Of a stretch of 64,000 nucleotides of DNA, positions 36,501-48,008 are shown in pieces (position 1 is the first letter of the stretch; each line of letters begins with the position of its first letter). The notes under the pieces are model-generated. The model did no database searches. It worked only from the letters and a program-made list of their open reading frames with translations, and was not told the DNA's origin. The stretch is from the NCBI GenBank assembly GCA_019426215.1, contig CM033393.1, positions 377,001 to 441,000 on the forward strand, given 5' to 3'. The translations under genes were made by a program, and so were the position numbers. The DNA is from Buddleja alternifolia. Lineage: Eukaryota; Streptophyta; Magnoliopsida; Lamiales; Scrophulariaceae.

Positions 36501-37946
36501 GCTGAAAAGAAGCCAGTAGGGTGTAGATGGGTTTACACTATCAAACATAAGTCAGATGGGAGTATAGAAAGGTTCAAGGCTAGATTAGTTGCTAAAGGGT
36601 ATACACAAAAGGAAGGTATAGACTATAATGAAACTTTTTCCCCTGTTGCCAACCATGTTACTGTTAGGATTGTAATCTCTCTTGCAGCTATATATGGTTG
36701 GAACCTGTGGCAGATGGATGTCACAAATGCATTTTTACAAGGAGATTTGCTTGAAGAGGTATATATGTTTATCCCTCCAGGATTCAAGTATACAGGTACT
36801 GATCTTTCCAATAAAGTTTGTAAGCTTCAAAAGCCTCTTTATGGCTTGAAACAAGCCTCAAGACAATGGAACCAAAAATTCACTGAAGTTGTGAGTAATT
36901 TTGGTTTCACTCAATCTAAAAATGATTACTCTCTGTTTATTAAGTCCAGGGGGAGTGATATTATTGTTCTTCTTGTATATGTGGATGAAATCTTAATAAC
37001 AGGGAACAATGAGGACTTAATAAATGAGTGTAAGGAATATTTACATACTACTTTTCATATGAAAGACTTGGGACAATTGAAATGTTTCCTTGGTATAGAA
37101 GTAGCAAGGTCTTCAAGAGGAATTTACATGAATCAAAGAAAATATGTTTTAGACTTGTTAATTGAGACTGGAATGATTGGCAGTAAGCCAGTGGGTACAC
37201 CTATTGAACAACATATAAAGTTTTCTGATGATTCAAATGAGAATGATCCTCTGATTGACAATGTCTCTTATTTTCAGAAAATTGTTGGAAAGTTAATATA
37301 TTTGTGCATTACTAGACCTGATATTACATATGGGGTTCAATTACTTAGTCAATTCATGCATAGTCCTAGACAATCTCATTATAAGGCTATGTATAGAATA
37401 TTGAGATACTTAAAGAGTAAACCAGGTTTAGGCATATTGATGTCTTCTAATCCTGATCTTTCTTTGCAAGCTTTCTGTGATAGTGATTGGGCTTCTTGTC
37501 TAATGACTAGAAAGTCTTTGACATGCTATGCTGTGTTTCTTGGAGATTCTCTACTGTCATGGAAATCAAAGAAACAGAATACTGTTTCCAGGAGTTCAGC
37601 AGAGGCTGAATATAGGGCTATGGGGACAGTGACTGCAGAGGTTATGTGGCTTCTCAGTATCTTTAAAGACTTGGGAATTAAAAATTTAAAGCCAGTAAGA
37701 GTATTCAGTGATAGCAAATCAGCTCTTCAGATTGCAGCCAATCCTGTTTTTCATGAAAGAACCAAACACTTGGAGGTGGATTGTCATTTTATTAGAGACA
37801 AGATCCAAGAAGTTGTTATCATTACAGAATTCATTTCTTCAACAGAACAACCAGCAGATCTTCTTACTAAAGCTTTGAGTAAATCCCAGTTTGACTATTT
37901 GTTGGGCAAGTTTGGTGTGCTGAATTTGTATAACTCATCAACTTGA
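33543..37946 (+). CDS. Copia gag-pol polyprotein, open frame, 1467 aa
   Basis: The frame extends upstream to 33459, but the ATG at 33543 (MADPST) is the likelier start. Domains in order: gag (about 40-250); CCHC knuckle CEHCNYTGHTKDHC (about 265-280); protease WIIDTGANQHM (about 393); integrase with the HHCC zinc site (about 541-580) and DDE core; reverse transcriptase (about 975-1220, with KARLVAKGYTQ and QMDVTNAFLQ); RNase H (about 1310-1440, ending DLLTKAL). It copies and integrates the element. Two positions depart from the family: the first integrase catalytic Asp in the usual xDxWGP is Tyr602 (codon 35346-35348), and the RT motif YVDD reads YVDE (Glu1149, codon 36987-36989). The SDNG box also reads SDNV. 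The frame is unbroken, but enzyme activity is doubtful. Lineage within Copia was not assigned. Confidence 0.93.
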   Translation: MADPSTQLSTSSTAITSQNSSPVIDFQNPLFLHPSDTPNLDLVTEVLQGSENYKVWSREMIVALEAKNKIGFIDGSCKIPEEDSEIYPQWKRCNALVKSWIHRSISRDLLHGVVYCDSAFLIWKDLKERFDRINGARLYALYRNINTITQGASTVTEYYSKLRQLWDEYDSLTPSPATSISKEYIDFCSQLKMMQFLMGLNECYGTIRSQILMMNPLPSHNQVYSMVSNEETQKGINTQSVGIDTSMGFLTNSSQNKSARSSIVCEHCNYTGHTKDHCFKIIGYPPNWGRGGRKGTSGRRGGTRGNGGSGRGFNVISGASSKEVQINTTDNQDHENMRQSPQHTLTPHQYQQILQLLGNNSHDSTNQNTSTSNLTNASANHAGILNTLDYRSVWIIDTGANQHMVSDTKFYESYSNELPNFTTVRLPNGIESKVTYSGTVKLDNGLILKNVLYVPDFKHNLLSVSKLTSDASVFINFYPNFCVIQEMWTGMIKGIGRLQNGLYHLQPVPQDPLVDVFNKIPITCNSVDNSFIKPVVLDKANLWHQRFGHISFTRFNFLPELNIKVNDNTKYCSICPLAKHSRSAFPDKTTFTSCIFELLHIYIWGPYRELTYNNEKYFLTIVDDYSRNTWVFLMKAKTDVYDILRKFFTYVDTQFSVKIKKIRSDNVWEFFSQECTVLFQSLGITHQTSCAYTPQQNGVVERKHRHVLNVARSLKFQSHVPMKYWGECVYCAVYLINRTPTPLLKGKSPLTVLYGKVPSYSHLKVFGCLCFAKIIPQADKFQIRSKPCVMMGYSNTQKGYKLLDLDSNFFIVSRDVMFYEHIFPFALSSNDKHSQHFPFHDVRQYYDELVIPYTKDTYVLDNVHSDTHHDHDSPGTNVHIDRSSHVDQSVDLRSSCRTVKPPVWSKDYVLFSEGNNAFTSTKHPLSKYVTYDKVEAEYKSFLASISADYIPEHYNEAKHDKRWIEAMDTEIKAIELNKTWAIVNLPAEKKPVGCRWVYTIKHKSDGSIERFKARLVAKGYTQKEGIDYNETFSPVANHVTVRIVISLAAIYGWNLWQMDVTNAFLQGDLLEEVYMFIPPGFKYTGTDLSNKVCKLQKPLYGLKQASRQWNQKFTEVVSNFGFTQSKNDYSLFIKSRGSDIIVLLVYVDEILITGNNEDLINECKEYLHTTFHMKDLGQLKCFLGIEVARSSRGIYMNQRKYVLDLLIETGMIGSKPVGTPIEQHIKFSDDSNENDPLIDNVSYFQKIVGKLIYLCITRPDITYGVQLLSQFMHSPRQSHYKAMYRILRYLKSKPGLGILMSSNPDLSLQAFCDSDWASCLMTRKSLTCYAVFLGDSLLSWKSKKQNTVSRSSAEAEYRAMGTVTAEVMWLLSIFKDLGIKNLKPVRVFSDSKSALQIAANPVFHERTKHLEVDCHFIRDKIQEVVIITEFISSTEQPADLLTKALSKSQFDYLLGKFGVLNLYNSST

Positions 37947-37953
37947 GGGGGAG

Positions 37954-38211
37954 TATTAAGAATAGTTAAAGTTGCTAGTTATATTAGAAAAGTTGTTATT
38001 TGGTTTTATGTTTTAGTTAATTGTTGTATGGGGTGCTGACTCAGCACTTTAGATGTAAGACCAAGATATATATTTCTGGATTCTTCTTCTCTTTATTTAG
38101 ACTAAAAAAACCAGAGAAAATATTCAATTCAAAATTAATGAAAGTCTTCCTTCTTTTTCTTCTGCGTTTTTCATTCTCCATCTATACCATGGAGTATTCA
38201 TCTTCTTAACA
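37954..38211 (+). repeat. 3' LTR of the Copia element
   Basis: 258 bp, preceded by the polypurine tract at 37945-37953. Confidence 0.95.
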
Positions 38212-38387
38212 ATCATAAATAGTTTAAAGCTATTTTTTCTCTTTTTTTTGAATTTTATTTTTAAAAAGTAGATAGAATTTTTTTTCAAAGAAAATTTGGT
38301 AATACACCAGCCAACCACATTTTTTGGAGTTTTTCACTGTGAAAATTGATTTTTGGGGGTAGAGATAGCCAACCAATTAGGCCCTAA

Positions 38388-40770
38388 AATATTTGTAGTT
38401 ATTTGTATACAATGGCACTGTGCAAGCCTATTAGTTGGGATCATTTGAGAGCTCTGAGTTCTTGATGCAGTGAAAGTAATAGTGTTCAAAGTTCACGTAT
38501 TAGTCTAATAGTATCAGTTTTCACTTTTATTTGGTTGGTCCTGTGTTTCAATTCCACGCTGTCACAAATTGTGACTTTTATCTCCTTATTTGGATTCTTA
38601 TTGGATTTGTGTGGCCATGATTAAAACTATAGACCCGAATTTATCGAATCAAAGTATCTCATTCGTCTATAATTGTAATATTTGGCCTATAAAATTACTG
38701 CTTAATGCTTATACAAGTATCTTTCCAAATTTTATATGGGTTGGAAGTTTGGAAGTCTTATGCGTTGTTCTTCCCGTGGTGCAAATATTCTTATATACTA
38801 AGGGTCTGTATGCTTGCTATGTATGAGCATGATACATACATTATCAAGCCCATGCAGCTGTTTGCTTGCACAAGAGTAGGCCCAGTATTAATGGGTGACC
38901 CGTAATATAATCAAGCAAGAATTGGATAGTAGATACCACCTCCTAGGTGGTATTCAATATCACTCATCTTTTGAAGACCCATATTAACTTAGTTATGGAC
39001 AAAATTGCCCTCGGTCTCTCCTACACCTCAACATGGTTTTTCTTTTCTGCAAATTTCTCATCTTCATTTTTGCATATTGTTCTTTAATTCTGTTCTCACT
39101 TTCCACCTCAACTTTCTTTCTCATTTGTTATTAAAACTATGGATTAATGGATGAATTGAAGAAGAGAATCTAGACTTCTTTAAATTCAAAATTGAGAATT
39201 GGATCTGACATTTCAGAAATCCAAAAACAAATCAACTTCAGAATATTTAGTTAGGAAACTCATTGCCAAATCTAATATTAATACCGTCGTCCCGTTCCAG
39301 TGGATTGATTTTAATGGGTTTTCATTGAAAGTAAATCTCATATTTCATCCATTAAGCGAAAAGATCACTGTTTGGAAGAATAAGCATCTTTTTATTCTCT
39401 CTTTATGTGGAATTTCAGTTCTAGTCCATAAGACATTTTTGAGTTCTCAAATTTGAGTTGATTGAACAATCAAACAGTAAAAGATGGTTAGTTTATGTAA
39501 TTGTATGAGAAACAGTGTTTCAAAGTTGATGGGGAAACATTGATATAGGTAGACATGAAGTTGAATTTGTTTTGTGGTGAGATCCATAATTATTGATCTT
39601 GGGGTCGATGGTAATCTAATGAACAAAGGTAAGGGTACTTTTGATAAATCAGTCTTATCCAGCCCATTAAATCTTACCAACCAAACATCTAAACAATGAT
39701 AATGAATTGAATATCAGAGAGTTTAATATTTGAAACAAACAAAATAATATGTAGTATTTACACCAAATCTAGCATCAATATCATGCACAATTTTATCCTA
39801 TGTAATCACAACATTGCAAGCAAACGAGGCCTAGTTATATAACAAACAAGATTTTTTTAACTTGAAAATTTTGAAAAGGCTTCGTATGCATTTGTAATGT
39901 GTCGTATAATTTCTTAGTCCTAACTAGTAACTTATTAAATTCTGATAGATCAATCGGGTCGGGTTTTGAGAGCATAATAAAAGGTTCGAAGGATGGGATC
40001 TGAATGGGCTTTGTCAAACTCAAGGGATTAAACACAAATATAAATTTACGAGGGGTTAAGTGAAAATATTTCTACCCCAAAGCACCAAAACGAAATAGAA
40101 AAAGAGGAGGAAAATATCATCAAAAGAAGAAGTATCAGTCCCCGATTGGATGGGATGCTGTTTCTCATTTCTCGATTTTTCAGAGATTTTTTTCATCAAA
40201 AATGCATATGTTTGACATCTCCCAAAAATATCCAAAAGAAATACTACAGATAATTTCTCAGAAAAAAATCTCAAATTTCTTTGAAAAATGGATATTTCTC
40301 TCAATTTTTTTTCAAAAAGTCAGAATTTTACTATTCATGATTAGACAGTTCACCCAATAATTAAAAGTATTTTATCCGCCAATATCTTGATATAATCATC
40401 AAAATAATCATATATTTTTATTTGAAATTATGCAAGTTACGAAATAAGATCCACTTTACATATTTTTTGATATCTTAATAGATGAGTTTAATTTACATAT
40501 TCTTAAAAAAACAAAACTCATCCAAATCAATTTCCCAGAAAAAAGATTTTTTCCCCCAAAAAAAACATATTACATCACATTTAATCATTACACTTTTTTT
40601 TTATAAAAAAAACTCATCAAACACACTTTCTCTTTCATATTTCTATTTTCTTAAAAATAATTTTTTTTAATTTATTTATGAAAAAATGAGAAATTAAAAA
40701 TAGACGTACATCGGTTCCCATCGGTTCCGAGTCCAATTTTGCTTAACCTGCCTGGCCGCTCTCCTATTCT
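38388..40770. other. Intergenic and promoter region, no gene seen
   Basis: AT-rich DNA; all frames are short and lack recognisable motifs. A tract of T/A homopolymers at 40290-40660 precedes the leader of the CLPTM1-family gene. I could not define MITE borders here. Confidence 0.5.
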
Positions 40771-40781
40771 CAATACAATAC

Positions 40782-40803
40782 AAATCTCTCTCTCTCTCTC
40801 TCC
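40782..40803. repeat. (CT)n tract in the leader of the CLPTM1-family gene
   Basis: CT repeats about 95 bases before the ATG, a common plant core-promoter or 5'-UTR element. Confidence 0.75.
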
Positions 40804-40897
40804 TCTACGATTCTCTCTGTGGCGGCTGTAGGAGTGGTGGTGGCGTATAAAGTCCTCGCGGCGCAGTTTTAATTCGTCCAACGCACGAAGAAGAGAT

Positions 40898-43800
40898 ATG
40901 GAGCCGCCGGCAGTAGATGGTGGTGGCGGAGCAAGGCGGCAGCAGCAGCAACAACCTGGCGGCATAGGGCAGATGCTGTCGGGGGTAATTAGGGTAGCAG
41001 TGTTCTGGTATTTTGCATCCAAATTCTTCGGACCTAAGACCGCTCCGCCTAAATCCTCTACTCAGATCTCCAATCTCTTTCACAAAGGCGAATCTCTGGT
41101 CCGTGGATTTCCTTTTCTTCCTCTTCAATTTTATTTTCTATATGCATATGCGTATGTGAAAGTTATACGAGCATATTTACAACAACAAAATGTATACATG
41201 TATATATTACGGGTATATGCTTGATTATAGTTGGTAACTACGATGTACATGTCTGCCTGTTCATGGACATATATACTTATGTTTATCTATGTAAAACTAA
41301 ATTCAATAAAATTCTATGTCCGGCTTTTATGGTTTTGTTGAAACAGTAAATCTTGATTATGCTTTCTAGTGTCAGTTGATAATGTGTGATTTTCAGCAAA
41401 CTCAACTGATTAAGTGTTCATATTATGGAGATGACTTCGTGTTAACGAATATTGGAAAAACCAATAGAATGTTTTGTAAAATCGTGTTGGTCTTGAAAAA
41501 TAGTAGTCTAAATCAAATTGTCTAACGTACTATAGTACATCTTATCTAGTGGATCAATGCATTAAGAGTCTTGAATAAACTCTCTGGCTTAGATCAACTT
41601 TAGATAATAGGTCAAGGGATTAAAAGAAATAATTTCTTCATAGAGTTTAATGGCACGAAGCCGCTTCTGTAATATGAAGCTCTAGTTGACCCTGAATTTG
41701 TGAAGAAGACTGTTAATCATATTGTTCACTTGTGTTAGAGATCTGTAGAAGTGGTGTAGCAACATGTCTGGAAATAGGATTCTTCAGAGAATTCTGAAAA
41801 CATGATCTTCAGTATGCTTAGTGTTCTATTAGTTCTTTTAATAGAATACCTCATGAAAATAACCTGATGATCTCAAAAGCCTGGGCCTGTGCTATTATTT
41901 AATTATTTACCTTTATCCCCACACCCCAGCCAGGCATCGGGGGTGGGTCACTTGATATTGTAAGAACATTTATCTCACATGAAATAGCTGCTGCATTTGA
42001 ACTTTTGACACGTGCTGTTTCACATTTTACATGAAGATGTCAGCCATTCTTGATTTATTCCATTATGTGTCCTTATACTTGAAAATACCTTGTCTATGTT
42101 TTCAGGATATGTGGTTATATCTTTCGGAGCACGAACAATTCAATGATTTTGGCAGTGAAGGAGCCCTTGTTTGGCATGAGACAAATATACCTTATGCAGT
42201 TTGGAATGCAGAGAGTAGCAGAACTTTATCCTTGAAGTATTATCCTTCTGAGGTGTGTTTTTAACGTGCTAATAATTCGTTTTTATTTCAGAGCTGATCA
42301 TTTCAAACCTATTGACTTTTATGTTTTTCGGTTTTACTATTGCTTTACAATGATAACCAATTCACCATTGCATTTTTGTTTCACTCTTGTGGCATGAGGC
42401 TAACCATGAGTCACTTTTCCGCTAACCATGAGTCACTTTTCCCCTTCTTATCTTATTATTAGGCTGTAAAGAACAACGGGAGCGTTTATGCTCATGTTTT
42501 CTTTGCTAAGTCTGGCTTTTCACCGGATCCCAACGATCCTGAGTACCAGCCATTGGCTGCTTTTGGGCGGACTCACCGTAAGATTACCCCAAATTATTAT
42601 TTTCTAAACCCCATCTCGGGATAAATTATCGTGGTGTCTAAAATCTATGCACTTTTCTTTTATATGAAGCTGTGGTGACATATTTGTCCAAGTCAAAGGC
42701 TGACAAAAGGAAGAGTCTCTTGGGTAACTCAGAAGACACCAGCGATGGTGAACACGTTTCTGAGGTATCTAGTTATATTTGTTATGTACCTGATATATCA
42801 AGGAGCTTGGTTGTTAAAAATCTATGCTATAGATCCTCGCGAGTTGTATTTTAAGTTTTTTTATTTGAATATCAAAATGTTTCTCTGTTGAAGTTTTTCC
42901 CTAATCGAGTTTTCGTCTGTCTGACGACGTTGTATCAAGAAGGTTATGGTGTTCTGAGGAATTGATTTTGCTTCAGGTAGCCGAAGATGCTCAAGTTGAC
43001 GGCAAAGAGGATGGGCCAGTTGAATGGATTTCATATTGGAAGCCTAATATCACTATAAATTTGGTTGACGATTTCACAAGGTAGTCTTGTACGAGCATTT
43101 ATTTAGATAGCTGATATGACCTTTCAATTTTAGTACTAATGCTACTGGTCTATGTCCCATCAAAGCTGATGTAGTGCAAGGTATTGTTTCTCTTTGGTTA
43201 TTGTAGCCAAACATCCACTCCATTGTGCATTTTCATTGCAAGCCATTTTGGATCAATCATATGGGAAACCTCAGCGAATACATGGCTAGACTTGTATGTT
43301 AACAAAAGTAACGCAAATTACATTTGACCTAAAATTCCTTTATGCATTCCTCGTGTAAGCCTGACTTGGGCTGGGTTTGTTCATAATGTCTGCGGTTTGA
43401 ACGCGCACGTCTTATGTGCGTGAGCACATACACAGACAGGAGGAGAGGGGACAGGAGACTGAGTAATTGCTTTTCTTCATCTGGAGTCGGCATCTTTGCA
43501 GGCTTGAATCCATGTACGTGGTCTTTTAAGCTGGAGTTGGTAGAGAAAACCGGTGGCTTCCCAATAATTATATCAATCAGTTGTCCTCTGTGTTTTAGCT
43601 CAGAACTATCTGTCATTGGAATAAATGAAATGGATCTTGGAAAGGTGACAAATAGACTTGAATATTAAGTTTTTGAAGAACTCCCCTGCACAAGTTTGCT
43701 TGCCGCTTGCAAAAACCAATTAAGTAAAAGTAGTAAAGTACAATGTCAATTGTCATGAGCTAAGTCAGTTGTTCATATTGTTTGGGCATAGGGAATACCC

Positions 43801-46800
43801 TATCGTTTCTTCATGACTTCATGATGTTGCTCAATATATTTGGGCATTGTGTGGATTAGCTTGATGGGGCTGGATAGTTTCTGTCGTGGCCTCTTTCATG
43901 ATTTTGTGATTGATAAGATGCCTGTATAGAAATGTGCTAATCCTGTGTGTTTTTTTGCAGGTACACTCAGAATGCTGTTCCGCCAAATATTGCTCCTTGT
44001 ATCCTTGAGTTATCTCCTCCAGTTCCTGTCAGTTCTTTAGGAAGAGCTTTCATTGTTATAGTTTTTGCACTGTGCATGTAGTTAGATGTTTTGACTCTCC
44101 ATTTTCATTTACTTCACAAGACGTGGCGGATAAAAACTTTTCATTATTCCTTAACTTGAATTGTAAGACATGAACATTGAGCCTAGTACAGGAAACTACT
44201 ACCCGACCATATACTTCAATGAGTTTTGGTTACTTAGAGATAAGTTAATACCAGTAAATGGAACAGTGAATGAATTGCCACTGAATCTGGAGGTTGGTCC
44301 CATTAGCATGACAAAATGGCAACTATTCCTTCAGATTGACCAATCATTCCAGATCCATAGGAGCTATGGAAGCATGATTGAAGGTGAAGCTGATCAGCTC
44401 AAGGTACAATTTATACTCTCTTTGATAGAGTTTATCTTCAACCTCAGATGCTGGATTGTTCATCTTATATGTTTCTGAAAATACACATGAACATTTGTGG
44501 GAAGAAAATTTTCTACAACATAATTATCATAACATTGATAAGGTAGTTTAGAATGTGATGCTTTATCTTTGACATCGAATAACATGAATTTGGAGGCAAC
44601 TGTTTTAGAGCAAAAATGAACGAAAGTTTGAGAAAAGGATTGAAATTATAATAATAAAAAAATTGCATATTGTCTTTGACAATATTTACCTTTGATAAGG
44701 TAGTTTAGAAAGTGATGCTTTATCTTTGACATCGAATAACGTGAATTTGGAGGCGACTTTTTTAGAGCAAGAATGTTTGATAAAAGGATTGAAATTATAA
44801 TAATAAAAAAATTGCATATTGTCTTTGACAATATTTACCTACACAATTCATAACCAGATCAATGTGCCATGTGTTAGGAAGTTGATAGTCTATGAATAGG
44901 GATGGAAATTGAACCAAACTACTCGATACTCAACTCCAGATCAATAGTCTAAAGTTGGTTTGAGCTCGATTTGTTAAGAATAATAAAGAAGGCCCAATCA
45001 TCCTCTTTTGTTCGATAAGTTTTGGAGTTCGAATAGAGCTCGGCTGGTGTTTGAAAACTTTTGAAATTCAGCTTGTGCTCGGGTCAATTAGTAAAAATTG
45101 ATAAAGTATATACAAAAAATTCAAGCTACTCTAGCTCGACTCAAGCTTGGTTCGATTAACAATCAAGCTCGAAACTTTTAAGCTCGATAATAATTCATAC
45201 AAGCTTGAACAAGGCCTTGTTCAGCTCAGCTCGATTCTTTTACGACCCTATTCATCTAGTAGCACAGATCATATTGTTTCAGGGACATTTTATGATTCAA
45301 CCATATGCTGCTCTGCATTGTAACATTGCCTAGTGTAGCACCTGCAATCTTTTTATTTGTCTGTTTCACTATTGATACTTGAAACATTCCAAATGGGTTT
45401 CTAATCATTTGACCTTTTGTTAACAGAGGGTTTTTGTGGAAGGCAATCCTTACCTTTTGGGAGTTACCATGGTTGTTTCACTACTTCACTCTGTATTTGA
45501 CTTCTTGGCCTTTAAGAATGGTAATGACATTGGCTAGTGATTATGAACACTTATGAGGATCTTGCTTTTGCACCAACTATAAAATACATGTTAAATTCTT
45601 TGCAGATATTCAGTTTTGGAATAAAAACAAGTCCATGGAGGGTTTATCTGCGAAATCTGTCGTTGTGAACTTTGTTTGTCAGCTAATTGTCTTCCTCTAT
45701 TTGCTCGACAATGAAACTTCTTGGATGATACTTGCAAGTTCTGGTGTTGGCTGCTGCATTGAGTTCTGGAAAATAGGGAAAGCCATGCACATTGAGGTAT
45801 AACTCTAAAGTGCATGTTGATGCTCCATTCAAACTTTATTTGCGTCACACTTTAAATTTTTTATTGCTTTAAATAATGTTGCTACTGGACCTACTGCCAT
45901 ATGTAATTTTCCTTTTCGCCCAGATTGATAGGTCTGGTAGGATACCAATGTTGAGGTTCCGTGACCGCGAGTCATATGCTGGAAACAAGACAAAGGAATA
46001 TGATGATCTTGCAATGAAGTACTTGACATATGTTCTCTTCTTTCTTGCTATCTGTTTTGCTATTTATTCTTTAAAGTATGAACGCCACAAGAGTTGGTAC
46101 TCTTGGATCCTCTCATCCCTTACAAGCTGCGTCTACATGTTCGGTAAGCATCTCAGTCCAGTTTTCTGATTTGTTTTTCTCTTTTCATTATTCCTTCATT
46201 TATTTCAAGTAGAACTTAACTGTAATTTCAATATAATCATTCTGCATCATGCTTCTGGTACAACATTCTCATAACCTGGAAAATCTTTTGTATCCCCACA
46301 GTTGACTCAAAAATTGCAATGTAATTGACATGTAACTTAGGCCAATTTGTGCCCCTTTTTAGTTATGAAGCGATTTTACTAACTAAACCATTGTCGTTTT
46401 CTCTGCTGCAGGTTTTATTATGATGTGTCCTCAGCTGTTTATCAATTATAAGCTAAAATCCGTTGCCCATCTACCTTGGAGACAGATGACATACAAATTT
46501 CTGAACACAATTATTGATGATCTCTTTGCATTTGTTATCAAGATGCCGATACTACATCGACTTTCTGTTTTCCGTGATGGTAAGTTGTGGATAGAAAATT
46601 TTGTGTACCTTCTATTTATAACATCTGAATCAGTCATAGGATGAGTTGTCATGTAACAATCAGTAGTCTGACATAAGTACAAAATTTCCGAGGTTAACCT
46701 GTCAATGCAACCCAAAAAATGCTCATGCTGAAATAAATTCCCAAAATTATATATGATTCTTATTTTTTAATTTGAAATTTCTAAATTAGTGGGTGTATTT

Positions 46801-47037
46801 ATATCTCAACGGTGGTGCTCATAATTAGTATACTATTCTTTCTGCATTTTCTTATTTCATTTCTTTGGTTGTGCAGATGTTATATTCTTGATATACATTT
46901 ATCAAAGATGGATATATCCAGTAGACAAGAAACGTGTGAATGAGTTCGGGTTTGGTGGTGAGGAGGATGAACAGGCATTAACTAGTACAGATGCAGCAGC
47001 AACAGAACAGACAGAAGAAGAGAAGAAAGAAAACTAA
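40898..47037 (+). CDS. CLPTM1-family multi-pass membrane protein (12 exons, 589 aa)
   Basis: Exons: 40898-41098, 42106-42252, 42463-42577, 42670-42764, 42977-43080, 43961-43998, 44168-44403, 45427-45520, 45606-45796, 45924-46143, 46412-46579, 46877-47037. All junctions are GT-AG and the frame is continuous (1770 bases). The protein has an N-terminal membrane segment (about 27-44), a long lumenal region (to about 320) with the family blocks WYF-like, YWKPNITINLVDDF and YYPTIYFNEFW, then several C-terminal membrane segments and the conserved SVFDFLAFKNDIQFW and GFIMMCPQLFINYKLKS. It ends in a short acidic tail. Animal relatives (CLPTM1, CLPTM1L) sit in the ER, with roles in receptor trafficking and lipid scrambling; the plant role is not established. 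Exon 6 is only 38 bases. Intron 7 carries a tandem duplication and a MITE-like insert. Confidence 0.92.
44535..44839. repeat. Tandem duplication in CLPTM1-family intron 7
   Basis: Units 44535-44691 (157 bp) and 44692-44839 (148 bp) both run from 'ttgataaggtagtttagaa' to 'gacaatatttacc'. The second has a short deletion and a few substitutions. Confidence 0.9.
44892..45255. mobile_element. Putative MITE in CLPTM1-family intron 7
   Basis: Bounded by ATGAATAGGG and CCCTATTCAT (10-base inverted ends); the interior is rich in 'gctcgat' motifs typical of degenerate hAT-type MITEs. A similar 'gagctc/ttcgaa' composition occurs at 2440-3000. A target duplication was not resolved. Confidence 0.45.
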
Positions 47038-48008
47038 TCAAGCTCTACTCGTTATAAAACATATCTGATAGTGTACAACAATCACAGAAATGTGTAACTT
47101 ATCGAATTTTGTATTTTTTTGTTTTAGCTGTTTCCACTATGAGTGCCTTTTGTTTTTTTTTTCTTTAACCTGTGGAGAGGATTACCATAGAATATTTTTT
47201 GTTATTTTGACCCATCATTAAGTTTTGCATTTGATCAAAATAAGTGCTCTTAAAAGTGTGGATTATGTCGCAGCAGCAATTGAGTGCATTATATGCAGAT
47301 GAGACGTAATCTACACCATTTGGTGGTGTTACATTAGGTATATATAAGACCTTTTCCTTGTAAACGGTAGGAACATGCAATTAAGATCAACTTTTGAGTG
47401 TCCCTATATGCGAAAAAGTTGCATCTTGAAGATTGTTCAAGGGAGATTTAAGGTCAGTGGTAGAACTATTAATGTGTATAGCGAGTTGGGGAGTCATTTT
47501 TAGAATCGAAAGAGACAACCTGGGCTCATGACATGTTATTAAATCTTGCAAAAAGGCGTTCCATCCCATATCATCGGTGTATAAATTTATAAAATGCAAA
47601 TTGAACTTGTATTATATTTATTTGTAGTGTAAGTATGGTATACTTAGGAAAGCAAAGATAGTATCTTATTTTTGGTCACCAAAACCCAATAACCGAAGAA
47701 AACATTGTTGGTGAATAGAAAATGTTTTGACAAAATGCAACCTCCAACCAAACAGGGCGTCCAATAAAAAAGGTAGAATGTACAAGGTACAAACATACCT
47801 ACATCTACATACCAACACAACAAGTGCGCGGGAAAAAGGAAGACAGCAAAGCAATTCAGTCAGTCACACCCCCAAACAAAGCCCTGCCTTTTTGCTACTC
47901 TGTCTCTCTCTCATTATTCATTCCCTTGCAAACAAATTTCAAAAAATATATATTTGAGCAGGAAGGAAGGAAGAGACGAGACATACAGAGAGAGAGAGAG
48001 AGAGAGCA
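47038..48008. other. Intergenic between CLPTM1-family and CDCA7-like genes
   Basis: Holds the 3' UTR of the first gene and the promoter of the second. Minus-strand frames here are short and have no family resemblance. (GA)n at 47989-48006 lies directly before the CDCA7-like ATG. Confidence 0.6.
47989..48006. repeat. (GA)n in the leader of the CDCA7-like gene
   Basis: GA repeats end three bases before the ATG. Such tracts in plants are bound by BPC/GAGA-type factors, but the position inside the leader may be incidental. Confidence 0.7.

Larger units (their letters stand above)
33155..38211 (+). mobile_element. Copia LTR retrotransposon, young copy, 5.06 kb
   Basis: LTRs are 33155-33411 and 37954-38211, differing at only about three positions (around the 'gacaaaaaaacaag' site). 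The 5-bp target duplication is ATCAT (33150-33154, 38212-38216). A primer-binding site complementary to initiator tRNA-Met (tggtaccagagc; usual form tggtatcagagc) follows the 5' LTR, and a polypurine tract 'gagggggag' precedes the 3' LTR. Both LTRs begin TATTAAGA and end TCTTAACA, so the canonical TG start is TA here. One long gag-pol frame fills the interior. Confidence 0.95.
32793..38384. mobile_element. Tourist-like MITE split by the Copia element
   Basis: The ends GGGCTTAATTGGTTG and CAACCAATTAGGCCC are inverted copies flanked by TAA at 32790-32792 and 38385-38387, the standard PIF/Harbinger duplication. Without the Copia insertion the MITE would be about 530 bp. The Copia element entered at 33155. 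Confidence 0.85.

Noticed and set aside
38590..39456. Short frames upstream of the CLPTM1-family gene
   Set aside because: Unspliced, under 90 residues, no family resemblance, in AT-rich DNA.
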